The notes under the pieces: generated by a model
What the model was told of the DNA's origin: nothing
Database searches by the model: none
What the model saw: the letters and a program-made list of their open reading frames with translations, nothing else
DNA from: G963676655 sp963676655
GTDB taxonomy: Bacteria; Verrucomicrobiota; Lentisphaeria; Victivallales; Victivallaceae
Assembly: GCA_963676655.2 (NCBI GenBank)
Contig: CAXXKX010000001.1
Location: 1 to 64,000, forward strand
Reading direction: 5' to 3'
DNA length: 64,000 nt
Made by a program: the position numbers and the translations under genes
In this document: in pieces, positions 27,029-34,939 of the stretch
How positions within the stretch are numbered: position 1 is the stretch's first letter
How the letters are laid out: each line of letters begins with the position of its first letter

Positions 27029-28946
27029 TTATGTGGGAGGCTCGCAGGTGAAGGATGGGCATAGATGAAGATCAAATCTATAAAATTAACAGATTATCCT
27101 CCCATAGGTAATTTCGAGGTAACTGATCTTGGTAGCACCATTGTAATCGCTGGAGCTAATGGATCAGGTAAAACTCGGATCAAAGAAGCTATTGTTACCA
27201 CACTTAAGGGTAATCCGGTTATGGATGCCGTAATTGCTGCCACTAGACCCGAAGAGGAGGATCCAAAATATTTCAATGGAAGTGAAGTTATTGTCAGAAA
27301 GGGTCAGAAAAACAATACTCTTGGAAATTACATGGGGAGCCGAATATTTGGCAAAGGTAGATACGTGGGATCTCTTGTTCAAATCGACTCAACCAGAAGT
27401 GTTGAAAATATCAAATATCAGCCCGTTAACTGGCTAGGGGGAGATCCGGATGATTCGAACACAGCTTGGAACTTCTATTTTTCAGCATTTCAGAACAGAT
27501 GGCAGGACTTCGTAAACTATATACACCAAAAGACCGCAGCGAGAGGTAAAAAAATTGCCGATGCAGTACTGCAGGATCCCAGCAGAACAGGTCAGGAGTG
27601 GATTGCAATTCACCCTGATCCATTAGAGAAATATAAGAAAATATTTCGTGAAGCTCTTCCAGGTAAAGAGCTCCTAGATATTGACCCGAAAAGCCCAAGG
27701 GAATTCCGCTACAGAGATGTTTCTGGTAATGAATTAGGCTTCCAAACATTAAGCTCCGGAGAGAAAGAAATCATAAAAGTTCTTTTCGACGTAGCTAGGA
27801 AAGATATTCGGCATTCAATTGTTATAGTGGATGAACCTGAATTACACCTGCATCCCACGCTTACCTTTCAGCTTATAGAATCTCTGAAAAACCTGGGAGA
27901 CCACACTAATCAATACATATTCCTTACACACTCATCCGATTTAATAACTACTTATTTTTCTTCTGGAGATGTATATTTTATCGACCCAGTTAATGACGGA
28001 AGAAACCAAGCGCATAGACTACTAGATCTTGCTAGCGAGCATCACGAGCTAGTGCCACTGATCGGGCAAAATATTGGTCTTTTTGCAGTAGGCAAAAAAA
28101 TAGTTTTCGTTGAAGGAGAAGACTCTAGTGTAGATAGATTAACGTATCAAAAGATTGCGCAAACTGTTAACAATGAAGTTCGCGTTATTCCTGCTGGCTC
28201 CGTTCTTAATATAATGGGATTAAAAAATATTGAAGAACAAATAAGAAATTCTATATTTGGTATCGACTTATTTATGATCCGGGATAGGGATGGTCTATCC
28301 GAAGAACAAGTATCAAGTCTTGAAGAGAATAGTCGCATTAGATGTCTAAAGCGTAGGCATATAGAGAATTACTTCCTTGATCCAGAAATTCTTTTTTCAG
28401 TGGCTGAAAGATTTTATATTCCAACCAAACGGCCAGAGTTAACTGCGTTGTTTATTGAGACACGCCTAAAGGAGATCGCCGAGGAATCGATTGGTTACAA
28501 TCTTTATAAGTCAATTAATGAAACCATATCAATGAATTATTTTTTGAATGGACTAAGAATACCCAAGGCAGGTGAACTATCTATCGATGAAGTTAAAACC
28601 GCCCTCACAAGCAATATCCAAAATAATTTAGCGGATCTATCCAAATCACTAGGTACTGATAAAGTATCTGCATGGCTAAATAGAGAAGAGCAAAATTTAC
28701 GAGCGATGATTGCCGATGGATCATGGGTTAAGGGTTTCAATGGTAAGTACATTTTTCAGCGCGTTTGTGGGGACGTCCTAAGGGAGGATCCGATCAGAGT
28801 ACGGCATGCCTATTTAGATATTGCCCTGGAAAGGTATCCAGAACGAATTAATGAGCTTTCAGAATTATTTAATGAAATGTGAAAATTCAAATAGCCACAT
28901 AACAAAAGCCTCTAGCGGACGCGCCAAAGGCGCGCGCCACTGAGGG
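27029..28946 (+). mobile_element. Putative integron-type gene cassette
   Basis: The unit begins at G/TTATGT (GTTATGT at 27028-27034), holds one gene and ends in an attC-like hairpin (28897-28952). The attC inverse core ACATAAC is the exact reverse complement of the cassette start GTTATGT, as expected for a free circular cassette, and the distal core is GTTACGT. The composition is clearly more AT-rich than the neighbouring genes. No integrase is present in the window. See findings. Confidence 0.55.
27065..28882 (+). CDS. OLD/PARIS-like AAA ATPase with TOPRIM/DUF4435-like C-terminal half
   Basis: A 605-residue protein. The N-terminal half is an ABC/SMC-like AAA ATPase: Walker A GANGSGKT (residues 30-37), signature LSSGEKE (~229-235), Walker B IVIVDEPELHLHP (~252-264) and the switch FLTHSSD. 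The C-terminal half looks like a TOPRIM/DUF4435 nuclease domain: VFVEGEDS near 350, an R-D-R-D acidic motif near 405, and RRHIENYFLDPE near 430. This layout is that of single-protein OLD-family nucleases or fused AriA-AriB (PARIS) antiphage ATPases; which of the two is unresolved. It is a lone gene in a putative integron cassette, AT-rich compared with its surroundings. Antiphage defence is inferred from family and context. Confidence 0.75.
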   Translation: MKIKSIKLTDYPPIGNFEVTDLGSTIVIAGANGSGKTRIKEAIVTTLKGNPVMDAVIAATRPEEEDPKYFNGSEVIVRKGQKNNTLGNYMGSRIFGKGRYVGSLVQIDSTRSVENIKYQPVNWLGGDPDDSNTAWNFYFSAFQNRWQDFVNYIHQKTAARGKKIADAVLQDPSRTGQEWIAIHPDPLEKYKKIFREALPGKELLDIDPKSPREFRYRDVSGNELGFQTLSSGEKEIIKVLFDVARKDIRHSIVIVDEPELHLHPTLTFQLIESLKNLGDHTNQYIFLTHSSDLITTYFSSGDVYFIDPVNDGRNQAHRLLDLASEHHELVPLIGQNIGLFAVGKKIVFVEGEDSSVDRLTYQKIAQTVNNEVRVIPAGSVLNIMGLKNIEEQIRNSIFGIDLFMIRDRDGLSEEQVSSLEENSRIRCLKRRHIENYFLDPEILFSVAERFYIPTKRPELTALFIETRLKEIAEESIGYNLYKSINETISMNYFLNGLRIPKAGELSIDEVKTALTSNIQNNLADLSKSLGTDKVSAWLNREEQNLRAMIADGSWVKGFNGKYIFQRVCGDVLREDPIRVRHAYLDIALERYPERINELSELFNEM

Positions 28947-28952
28947 TTACGT
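28897..28952 (+). other. attC-like recombination site
   Basis: The 56 bp site starts with ACATAAC and ends with GTTACGT (6 of 7 positions pair). Between them is an imperfect hairpin with a 6-bp GC-rich apex (CGCGCC-AAA-GGCGCG), inner GG/CC pairs and CCTC/GAGG or TAG/CTG pairing, interrupted by unpaired bases, as expected of attC sites with extrahelical bases. The terminal 7-mers do not fully fit the RYYYAAC/GTTRRRY consensus. Confidence 0.55.
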
Positions 28953-29082
28953 TCGACATCATCAGAATGAAAAGGAGAGAGAGCATAGCTGACTTCTCGT
29001 TCAACTGCTCTACTGCAAACAGTCGCTGGATGCACTGGAAGAGATGCTCGGTCAGCGTATCAACTGCAATGGTGCGATTGTC

Positions 29083-29155
29083 ATGAATGCAGGGTTAAAC
29101 TTAGTTTTAGTGTTTTGCGTGGTGAATCACTTTTTGCTATCGCAAAATGAATCCA
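29083..29155. repeat. Right inverted repeat of accessory island
   Basis: It is the reverse complement of 26686-26760 with about 85% identity. Together the two copies bracket the cassette. Such long inverted copies could mediate inversion of the island by homologous recombination. Confidence 0.75.
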
Positions 29156-29189
29156 GTATTTTGAGTATGTAATTAAACTGTAGACTGTG

Positions 29190-29236
29190 GACTGTAGACT
29201 TTTGACTTATAAAAAAATGGCTCCGGCAGTTGGATT
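29190..29236 (-). repeat. tRNA-Asn 3'-end fragment (right island boundary)
   Basis: ACTTATAAAAAAATGGCTCCGGCAGTTGGATT matches the 3' end and flank of tRNA-Asn in the same orientation as the fragment at 26651-26693. The two fragments form a direct repeat around the island, like attL/attR scars. Confidence 0.7.
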
Positions 29237-29379
29237 GTCACGCCTTTGGCGTTGCCGCACGCTTCGGTCCGGCCAGTCGCTACGCTCTCGAACCTTTATT
29301 GGTTCCGTGATTTTGGGAAAATCACTTTTTGCTATCGCAAAAACGAATCCACCTGCTTACGCATTTTTTATAAAAAAAA

Positions 29380-29454
29380 TGGCTCCGGCAGCTGGATTCG
29401 AACCAGCGACCAAGTGGTTAACAGCCACCTACTCTACCGCTGAGCTATGCCGGA
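29380..29454 (-). tRNA. tRNA-Asn (anticodon GTT)
   Basis: On the minus strand the acceptor TCCGGCA pairs with TGCCGGA. The anticodon stem GGTGG/CCACT (one G-T pair) carries the loop CTGTTAA, anticodon GTT, and a normal T-arm with GGTTCGAATCC follows. CCA is encoded. The 3' end is duplicated twice upstream of the gene in window coordinates, marking this tRNA as an integration target. Confidence 0.95.
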
Positions 29455-29546
29455 GCGTTGTTGCAGATTTTATCCGCAAGAGCCTTTAAAATAACCCGCC
29501 TTGATGTTTTTGCAAATCGAATTAATAAAAAAAATACGATTTTTTG

Positions 29547-30968
29547 TCAATAAATGCCTGAATCATGATTGTTCAGCCAGCGGCTCGGGGGCAGGGGTTC
29601 GTTTGCCATCGAGAAATGGGCCGGTTGTTCGGTCTGGATCAGCCAGTCCATTAACCGGCGCAGTAGACGGTCCCGGACCGGGGCCAGTTCAGGATCGTTG
29701 AAACGGTTGTCGTATTCATGCGGATCGGCATTGAGATCGAACAGTTCGCCTTGTTCCTCGCCGCCCTGGAAGCCGTAAGATAATTTGTAGTCTTTGGTTC
29801 GTACAGTTTTGACCGCGATAAATTCGTAAAAGATCGCGTCATGTCCGGTCGGGGCGCCGGAAGTCAGGGCCGGGACCAGATTAAGACCCTGAACCGTTTT
29901 TGGCGTCGGAAGATTGAGAAAATCACAGAGCGTCGGGAACATGTCAACGGTTTCCGCGAGGCCTTCGTGGTTGACATTGGGCCGGATGACGCCGGGATAA
30001 CGCCAGATGTAAGGGATGCGGTGAATGCAGTCGTAACACCAGCCTTTGGCCATTTTGCCGTATTCCCCGGCGAAATCGCCGTGGTCGGCGCAGAAGACGA
30101 CGATGGTGTTATCGCTTATTCCCATATCATCAAGCTTGTCGAGAACCCGGCCGATCTGCTGGTCGATTAGTGAAATCAATGAATAGTAAGCGGCCAGCCC
30201 CTCGCGCAGCATTTCTTCACCGTGGACCGAAGTGCACCATTTCAGTTCAACGTTCCGGTCAAAGAAGAACGAATCGGTATTAAGCGATAGTTCCTCCTGA
30301 TTCGGCGGCAGGGTCAGTGAGGCCGGATCATAGACGAACGGACAGCCTTCCGGGACGGTCAGAGGAGGGTGGGGGCGTTCAAAGCTGAGCTGCATGAAGA
30401 ACGGTTTTTCCGGATTGCATTCGTCTTCGAGATATTTGATGGATTCATCGGCGGTCCAGACTTCCAGGGAATGTTCGACCGGGACTTTCGGCAGATCGGT
30501 CAAACAGAATTTCTCGACATCGCCGAGGTCATCATAAAGATGGTGGAGGTTATGTTTCTTGAGATAATTATAATAATGCAGATTGCGGACCGGGGCGTCG
30601 GCGTGGTAGCAAAGGCGCTCGTATTGAAAACCGTGCCCTTTCCAGTTCGGCATGTGTTTTTTGCCGATCATCGCGGTTTGATAATCATAGAACTGCAGAA
30701 AGCGCGGCAGCGACAGAAGTTCCTGCGGGATAGAGTCGAGATCGTTGCCGTAGACGCCGTGGGTGTGACAGTATTGTCCGGTCAGGTATGAAACGCGGGA
30801 TGGAACGCAGACGCCGTTCTGGCAGAAGGTATCGTGAAATCTGGTTCCTTCGGCGGCAAGGCGGTCCAGAACGGGGGTTTTTACGTCGGGGTGGCCGGCG
30901 TATCCGAAGCATCCGGCATGGTGTTGGTCGTTGATGATCATCAGGACATTAGGGCGTTTGGCGTTCAT
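29547..30968 (-). CDS. Sulfatase (type I, formylglycine-dependent)
   Basis: A 473-residue sulfatase. The maturation motif C-V-P-S-R (residues 54-58) carries Cys54, to be converted to formylglycine, in FCQNGVCVPSRVSYLTGQY. An N-terminal metal-site Asp14 (MIINDQHH) and the C-terminal FCADHGDFAGEYG motif complete the site. The start is the ATG at 30968; upstream in-frame sequence is not conserved in character. No signal peptide is visible, so action on internalised sulfated sugars is likely. An anaerobic sulfatase-maturating enzyme is not encoded in this window. The gene is monocistronic, divergent from the envelope cluster. Confidence 0.85.
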   Translation of the reverse strand: MNAKRPNVLMIINDQHHAGCFGYAGHPDVKTPVLDRLAAEGTRFHDTFCQNGVCVPSRVSYLTGQYCHTHGVYGNDLDSIPQELLSLPRFLQFYDYQTAMIGKKHMPNWKGHGFQYERLCYHADAPVRNLHYYNYLKKHNLHHLYDDLGDVEKFCLTDLPKVPVEHSLEVWTADESIKYLEDECNPEKPFFMQLSFERPHPPLTVPEGCPFVYDPASLTLPPNQEELSLNTDSFFFDRNVELKWCTSVHGEEMLREGLAAYYSLISLIDQQIGRVLDKLDDMGISDNTIVVFCADHGDFAGEYGKMAKGWCYDCIHRIPYIWRYPGVIRPNVNHEGLAETVDMFPTLCDFLNLPTPKTVQGLNLVPALTSGAPTGHDAIFYEFIAVKTVRTKDYKLSYGFQGGEEQGELFDLNADPHEYDNRFNDPELAPVRDRLLRRLMDWLIQTEQPAHFSMANEPLPPSRWLNNHDSGIY

Positions 30969-31187
30969 CTTGTTAATCTCTTTTTGTTGCGATTTCAAAA
31001 TCCAAAATATACTAAGATATAGTAAACGAGCTGTTTTGCAATAAAAAAATGAGATAAAATCGCGGGAAATAACAGATTTAAGATGAAAAAATTCTTCTTT
31101 GTGGTATATTGCGGTAAATAGTTTATCATGTAATCGTAAACACGTCCGGTTCTTCCGGATTGTGATTTTTATTTTGAAAGGATGCCT

Positions 31188-32339
31188 ATGATTACCTGGC
31201 CGCATATTTATCTTTTGGCCTTTATCGCAGCTGCTACGCTTGCTTTGATCTATACGCCGCTCTGTATGAAAATTGCCGAAAAAACCGATTTTATGGACCG
31301 GCCCAGCGTTGAAGCGCATAAGAAGCACGCGAAAGCGATCCCGCTGCTTGGCGGAGTGGCTATTCTCGGCGCGTGGCTTACCGCGATCATTGTCGGGTAC
31401 TTGTTTGTGTTGAGTATTCATGCCGAGAGCTTCGCTCCGGAGCTTGCGCAGAATCGGGACGGGATTTCTTACGTAGCCGGCAGAGTGGTGATCATTTGCC
31501 TGGGAGCAGTTCTGGCGGCAGGTCTGGGCTTGTGCGACGATAAATTTTCACTGCGGCCCGGGACAAAATTCATTGGCCAGGCGGCAATCGCGGCAATTGT
31601 GGTGACATGGGGCGGTTTCCGGATCAGTATCTTTTTCAATAATCCGCTGATTATCTGGGGATTGTCGGTCTGTTGGTTCCTGCTGATCTTCAACGCGATA
31701 AACTTTTTTGACAATATGGACGGTCTGGCGGTCGGAACCGCGACGATTGCGCTACTTTTATTCAGTGCGGTATCCGCGATCAACGGCCAGCATTTTATTG
31801 CCGTACTGGCGCTGCTCAGCGCGGGATCGGCCGCGGGCTTCTGGTTTTACAACCATACCCCGGCCTGCATTTTTATGGGAGATTCCGGCAGTCACCTGAT
31901 CGGTTATTTTCTGGCGATAGTCAGTGCCGGGACAACTTATTTTTCGCATAACGAATCACCCACCCGGTTTCCGATTCTGATTCCGTTCTTTATTCTGGCG
32001 GTGCCGCTGTTCGATACTCTGGCGGTGATCGTGATCCGGCTGCGCGACCATAAGCCGGTTTATGTGGGGGATCATAACCATATTTCGCATCGTTTTGTGC
32101 GGATGGGACTGAGCCGTAAACGTGCGGTCCAGGCGGTTCACATGCTGGCGTTGATCGTCGGTCTGAGCGTCCTGCCTCTGCTTTGGGGGGATGAAAGAAC
32201 CGCGTTGGTCATTGTTACCCAGGCGTTACTGATGATGCTGCTGGTAACCTTCCTGCAATACGCCGCCAAACCGGAGGCCGAGGATGAAAACGATATGACA
32301 CTGAAAGCGGCTCCGGAACCGGAGGAGGAAGGGGTATGA
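31188..32339 (+). CDS. WecA/MraY-family undecaprenyl-phosphate sugar-1-phosphate transferase
   Basis: A 383-residue polytopic membrane enzyme (about 10-11 hydrophobic segments). Family motifs are GLCDDKFSLRPGTK (DDxxxxxxxxK, near residues 113-125), INFFDNMDGLAVG (NxxDGLDGL-like, near 176) and the cytoplasmic PVYVGDHNHISHRF (HxxHR-type). It transfers a HexNAc-1-phosphate to undecaprenyl phosphate, starting an O-antigen or other surface polymer. ATG 31188 is preferred to 31182 because GAAAGGA then sits at a proper distance. The stop overlaps the next start (ATGA), so the two genes are coupled. Confidence 0.85.
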   Translation: MITWPHIYLLAFIAAATLALIYTPLCMKIAEKTDFMDRPSVEAHKKHAKAIPLLGGVAILGAWLTAIIVGYLFVLSIHAESFAPELAQNRDGISYVAGRVVIICLGAVLAAGLGLCDDKFSLRPGTKFIGQAAIAAIVVTWGGFRISIFFNNPLIIWGLSVCWFLLIFNAINFFDNMDGLAVGTATIALLLFSAVSAINGQHFIAVLALLSAGSAAGFWFYNHTPACIFMGDSGSHLIGYFLAIVSAGTTYFSHNESPTRFPILIPFFILAVPLFDTLAVIVIRLRDHKPVYVGDHNHISHRFVRMGLSRKRAVQAVHMLALIVGLSVLPLLWGDERTALVIVTQALLMMLLVTFLQYAAKPEAEDENDMTLKAAPEPEEEGV

Positions 32340-32779
32340 TAAAGCTATCGACAAAGGAGGAACTGGAGCTGCTCAAGGAACTTTATGCCGACCCGGAGCG
32401 CAGATTCATTTACGAACAGATCAAGGATTCTTACAATACGCTGCACAGCCGCTCGCAACTCCTGCTCAGCCTGGCGACAATCTGTCTGACGATCACCGGG
32501 TTTTCCGGTCCGAAAATAGCCGAATCGGGGTACTGGGCCGGCTGGATGCTGATCTTCGGCTTGTCACTGGTTTTGATATCGGCGTTTTTTGTCCTGCTCG
32601 GACCTTTAAGTGTGCGCTGGTTGACTTCTTTCAAGGCTGAATCAGATGACGCAACGTTGCATGTGCTGATGGCGCGACGTAATTTGAAATCTACACTTTA
32701 CCGCTGTGCCATATATACCCTTACCGGCGGGATGACTCTCTACGCGGCGTCCTTGATATGCTTATTGCACAGCCTTTAA
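32336..32779 (+). CDS. Small membrane protein of unknown function
   Basis: A 147-residue protein with three predicted membrane segments (about residues 37-57 SLATICLTITGFSG, 65-90 GWMLIFGLSLVLISAFFVLLG, and 120-145 AIYTLTGGMTLYAASLICLL). The N-terminus is acidic and helical. It overlaps the transferase gene by 4 bp (ATGA), implying coupled translation. I do not recognise a family; the context suggests a role in surface polymer synthesis or export. Confidence 0.65.
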   Translation: MIKLSTKEELELLKELYADPERRFIYEQIKDSYNTLHSRSQLLLSLATICLTITGFSGPKIAESGYWAGWMLIFGLSLVLISAFFVLLGPLSVRWLTSFKAESDDATLHVLMARRNLKSTLYRCAIYTLTGGMTLYAASLICLLHSL

Positions 32780-32881
32780 GCCTTTAATGCTTTTAATCCC
32801 GGCTAATCATTTGAACTTGTCGCGGTTTGACGGTATATTATCAGGTTAAATTTTTACTGACTTCAGAATGAAAGCGATTAT

Positions 32882-34939
32882 ATGGGCAAACGCAAAAAAG
32901 AATTTGAGAATTACGATTTCAAGGTACAGAGTTATTTCCGCCTGCTGGGCTATACAAAACCCTACTGGAAGCGGATGACGATCGGAATTCTGGCCGGATT
33001 TGTGGTCGGCGGTTCGTTGTTCGGCAGTTTAATGGTTATTCCACAGATGATGATGGTGGTTGAGAAGCCAAAAGCTGAAACTCTACCGGCGCAATTGCCC
33101 TCAGGTTCCACGGCAAAGGAAACCGCTGAACAGCCGGTGTTGAAAAAAGCGGAAGCGGACGTTTCGGAAAAGAAAGCGATTGATGAATTTTCCGAGCTGG
33201 AACAGCGAGATCCGCGATTGGCGGGGGAACTGAGGCGGATCAAGAAATATGCGAAGGAATATAACTTGCCGATCAAGGTGTCTGGTACTACTCTCACCTG
33301 GACAAAATGGAAAGAAATATCACTTCCGGTGGTCAAACCCGATTATACTCTTTCCTGGCAGCTGTTTGCGGTTTATGTATTGTTGTTTGTTTTTGGCTGG
33401 ACCGTGAAAAATCTGGCAACTTATGTCAATCGTTATTGTACCCGCTGGGTTGGTGCCCGAGTAATTGCCGATCTGCGTAACGAGGTTTTCAGGAAACTGG
33501 CCGGGCAGTCGATTACATTTTACGGTCGAGAGGACATCGGGCAGTTGATAAGCCGTTGTACCAATGATACTTCGGCGGTCGAAAGTTCGGTTGCCAATAC
33601 GATTGCGGACGCGACCCGGTGTCCGATTGAGATTCTGGCCTGTGCCGCCGCAATGATTTACGCGGGTATGAAATTTGACAAACCGGAGTTGCTGCTGATA
33701 ATGGCGGTCGGAATTCCGTTGTGTATTTTGCCGATTGCGATTCTTGGTAAAATGATCCGGAAAGTTTATCGCCGGGCGTTCTCGAGAATTGCTGACGTAG
33801 TAACCCGGATGCATGAGGTATTTACCGGTATTCTGGTTATTAAAGCGTATAATACCGAGGAAGAGGAGTTCCAGAAATTCCGTAAGATCAATCGCGGTTA
33901 TTTCCGGACCATGATCCATGCTTTGAAAATGCAGTTATTGATGTCGCCGCTGATGGAATCGGTAGCAGTTGCCACTACGCTGGTGTTTTTGGTTTATGCC
34001 TACCGGGCGAATGTCACCCTGACCCAGCTGGGGGCGTTGCTGGTTCCGGCTTTCATGGCCTATAACCCGATGAAGAGTCTGGCCAAAATAACCACCTATC
34101 TCCAGCGCAGCATGGCCGCTGCCGACCGTTTCTTCGATTTGATTGACCGGGATGAAGAACTCAAAGATAAACCGGACGCGGTGGATATGCCTGATTTCAA
34201 GGATAAAATAGTTTTTGATAACGTGACTTTCTCATTCAACGACGATAAAAAGGTGCTTGATTCGATCAATCTCGAAATTCCCAAAGGCTCGATGGTCGCG
34301 TTTGTCGGCGCTACTGGTTCAGGTAAAACCACAATGGCTTATATGGTTGCCAGATTTTACGATCCGATCTCTGGATCAGTAAAGATCGACGGCCTTGATT
34401 TGCGTGATATGAAAACATCATCTCTGCGTGAACATATTGGGATTGTTACTCAAACTCCGATTTTGTTCAATGATACGGTTGCCTCCAATATCGCCTATGG
34501 CTGTCCGAATGCCACTCAGGAACAGATTGTTTCCGCGGCTAAACAGGCGTATGCTCATGAATTCATTACCTCTGGGCGTGACATCAAAGGTTACGACTCA
34601 GTTGTCGGAGAAAAAGGCGCCAATCTCAGCGGTGGTGAAAGGCAGCGTATTGCGATTGCCAGGGCTATTCTGAAGAATCCTCCGATTCTCATTCTGGATG
34701 AAGCCACCAGTGCCCTTGACACCGTGACCGAACGTCAGGTCCAGAGCGCCTTGGACAATGTAATGGCTAATCGTACCGTATTTGCGATTGCGCACCGCTT
34801 GAGTACAATTCAGCATGCTGATAAGATCATTGTCCTTGAGGAGGGGCGGATCGCCGAATCCGGTACCCATGAAGAGTTGCTGGCTATGGACGGCCTCTAC
34901 AAGAACTTGCATGAGACGCAATATGGTATCAGCGAGTGA
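32882..34939 (+). CDS. msbA: MsbA-like ABC exporter (fused permease-ATPase)
   Basis: A 685-residue half-transporter: six-helix ABC membrane domain (about 20-420) and nucleotide-binding domain with Walker A GATGSGKTT (near residue 478), LSGGERQRIAIARA (near 580) and Walker B ILILDEATSALD. MsbA flips lipid A-core or lipid-linked products across the inner membrane. The protein is ~100 residues longer than typical MsbA (about 580) because of a charged insertion, about residues 60-150, between the first and second membrane helices. The gene lies between a lipid-sugar transferase and murC, as envelope context would suggest, and its end overlaps the murC start by 17 bp. The symbol is by similarity only. 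Confidence 0.8.
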   Translation: MGKRKKEFENYDFKVQSYFRLLGYTKPYWKRMTIGILAGFVVGGSLFGSLMVIPQMMMVVEKPKAETLPAQLPSGSTAKETAEQPVLKKAEADVSEKKAIDEFSELEQRDPRLAGELRRIKKYAKEYNLPIKVSGTTLTWTKWKEISLPVVKPDYTLSWQLFAVYVLLFVFGWTVKNLATYVNRYCTRWVGARVIADLRNEVFRKLAGQSITFYGREDIGQLISRCTNDTSAVESSVANTIADATRCPIEILACAAAMIYAGMKFDKPELLLIMAVGIPLCILPIAILGKMIRKVYRRAFSRIADVVTRMHEVFTGILVIKAYNTEEEEFQKFRKINRGYFRTMIHALKMQLLMSPLMESVAVATTLVFLVYAYRANVTLTQLGALLVPAFMAYNPMKSLAKITTYLQRSMAAADRFFDLIDRDEELKDKPDAVDMPDFKDKIVFDNVTFSFNDDKKVLDSINLEIPKGSMVAFVGATGSGKTTMAYMVARFYDPISGSVKIDGLDLRDMKTSSLREHIGIVTQTPILFNDTVASNIAYGCPNATQEQIVSAAKQAYAHEFITSGRDIKGYDSVVGEKGANLSGGERQRIAIARAILKNPPILILDEATSALDTVTERQVQSALDNVMANRTVFAIAHRLSTIQHADKIIVLEEGRIAESGTHEELLAMDGLYKNLHETQYGISE

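Larger units (their letters stand above)
28953..29379. other. Intergenic remainder of the accessory island
   Basis: No intact gene is visible. The stretch 28986-29080 gives a stop-bounded reading frame (LLVQLLYCKQSLDALEEMLG and further) that looks like the tail of a lost gene. It is followed by the right inverted repeat (29083-29155), a tRNA-Asn 3'-end fragment (to 29236), a GC-rich stretch, and a partial third copy of the repeat (ATCACTTTTTGCTATCGCAAAA, about 29325-29346) directly before the intact tRNA gene. Confidence 0.5.

Noticed and set aside
29187..29489. Plus-strand open frame across the tRNA gene.
   Set aside because: It covers the reverse strand of the tRNA and its repeats and has no protein-like character.
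30969..31421. N-terminal extension of the sulfatase.
   Set aside because: The upstream in-frame sequence has no domain character and overlaps the start of the divergent transferase gene. Family alignment by eye starts with NVLMIINDQ, so ATG 30968 is used.
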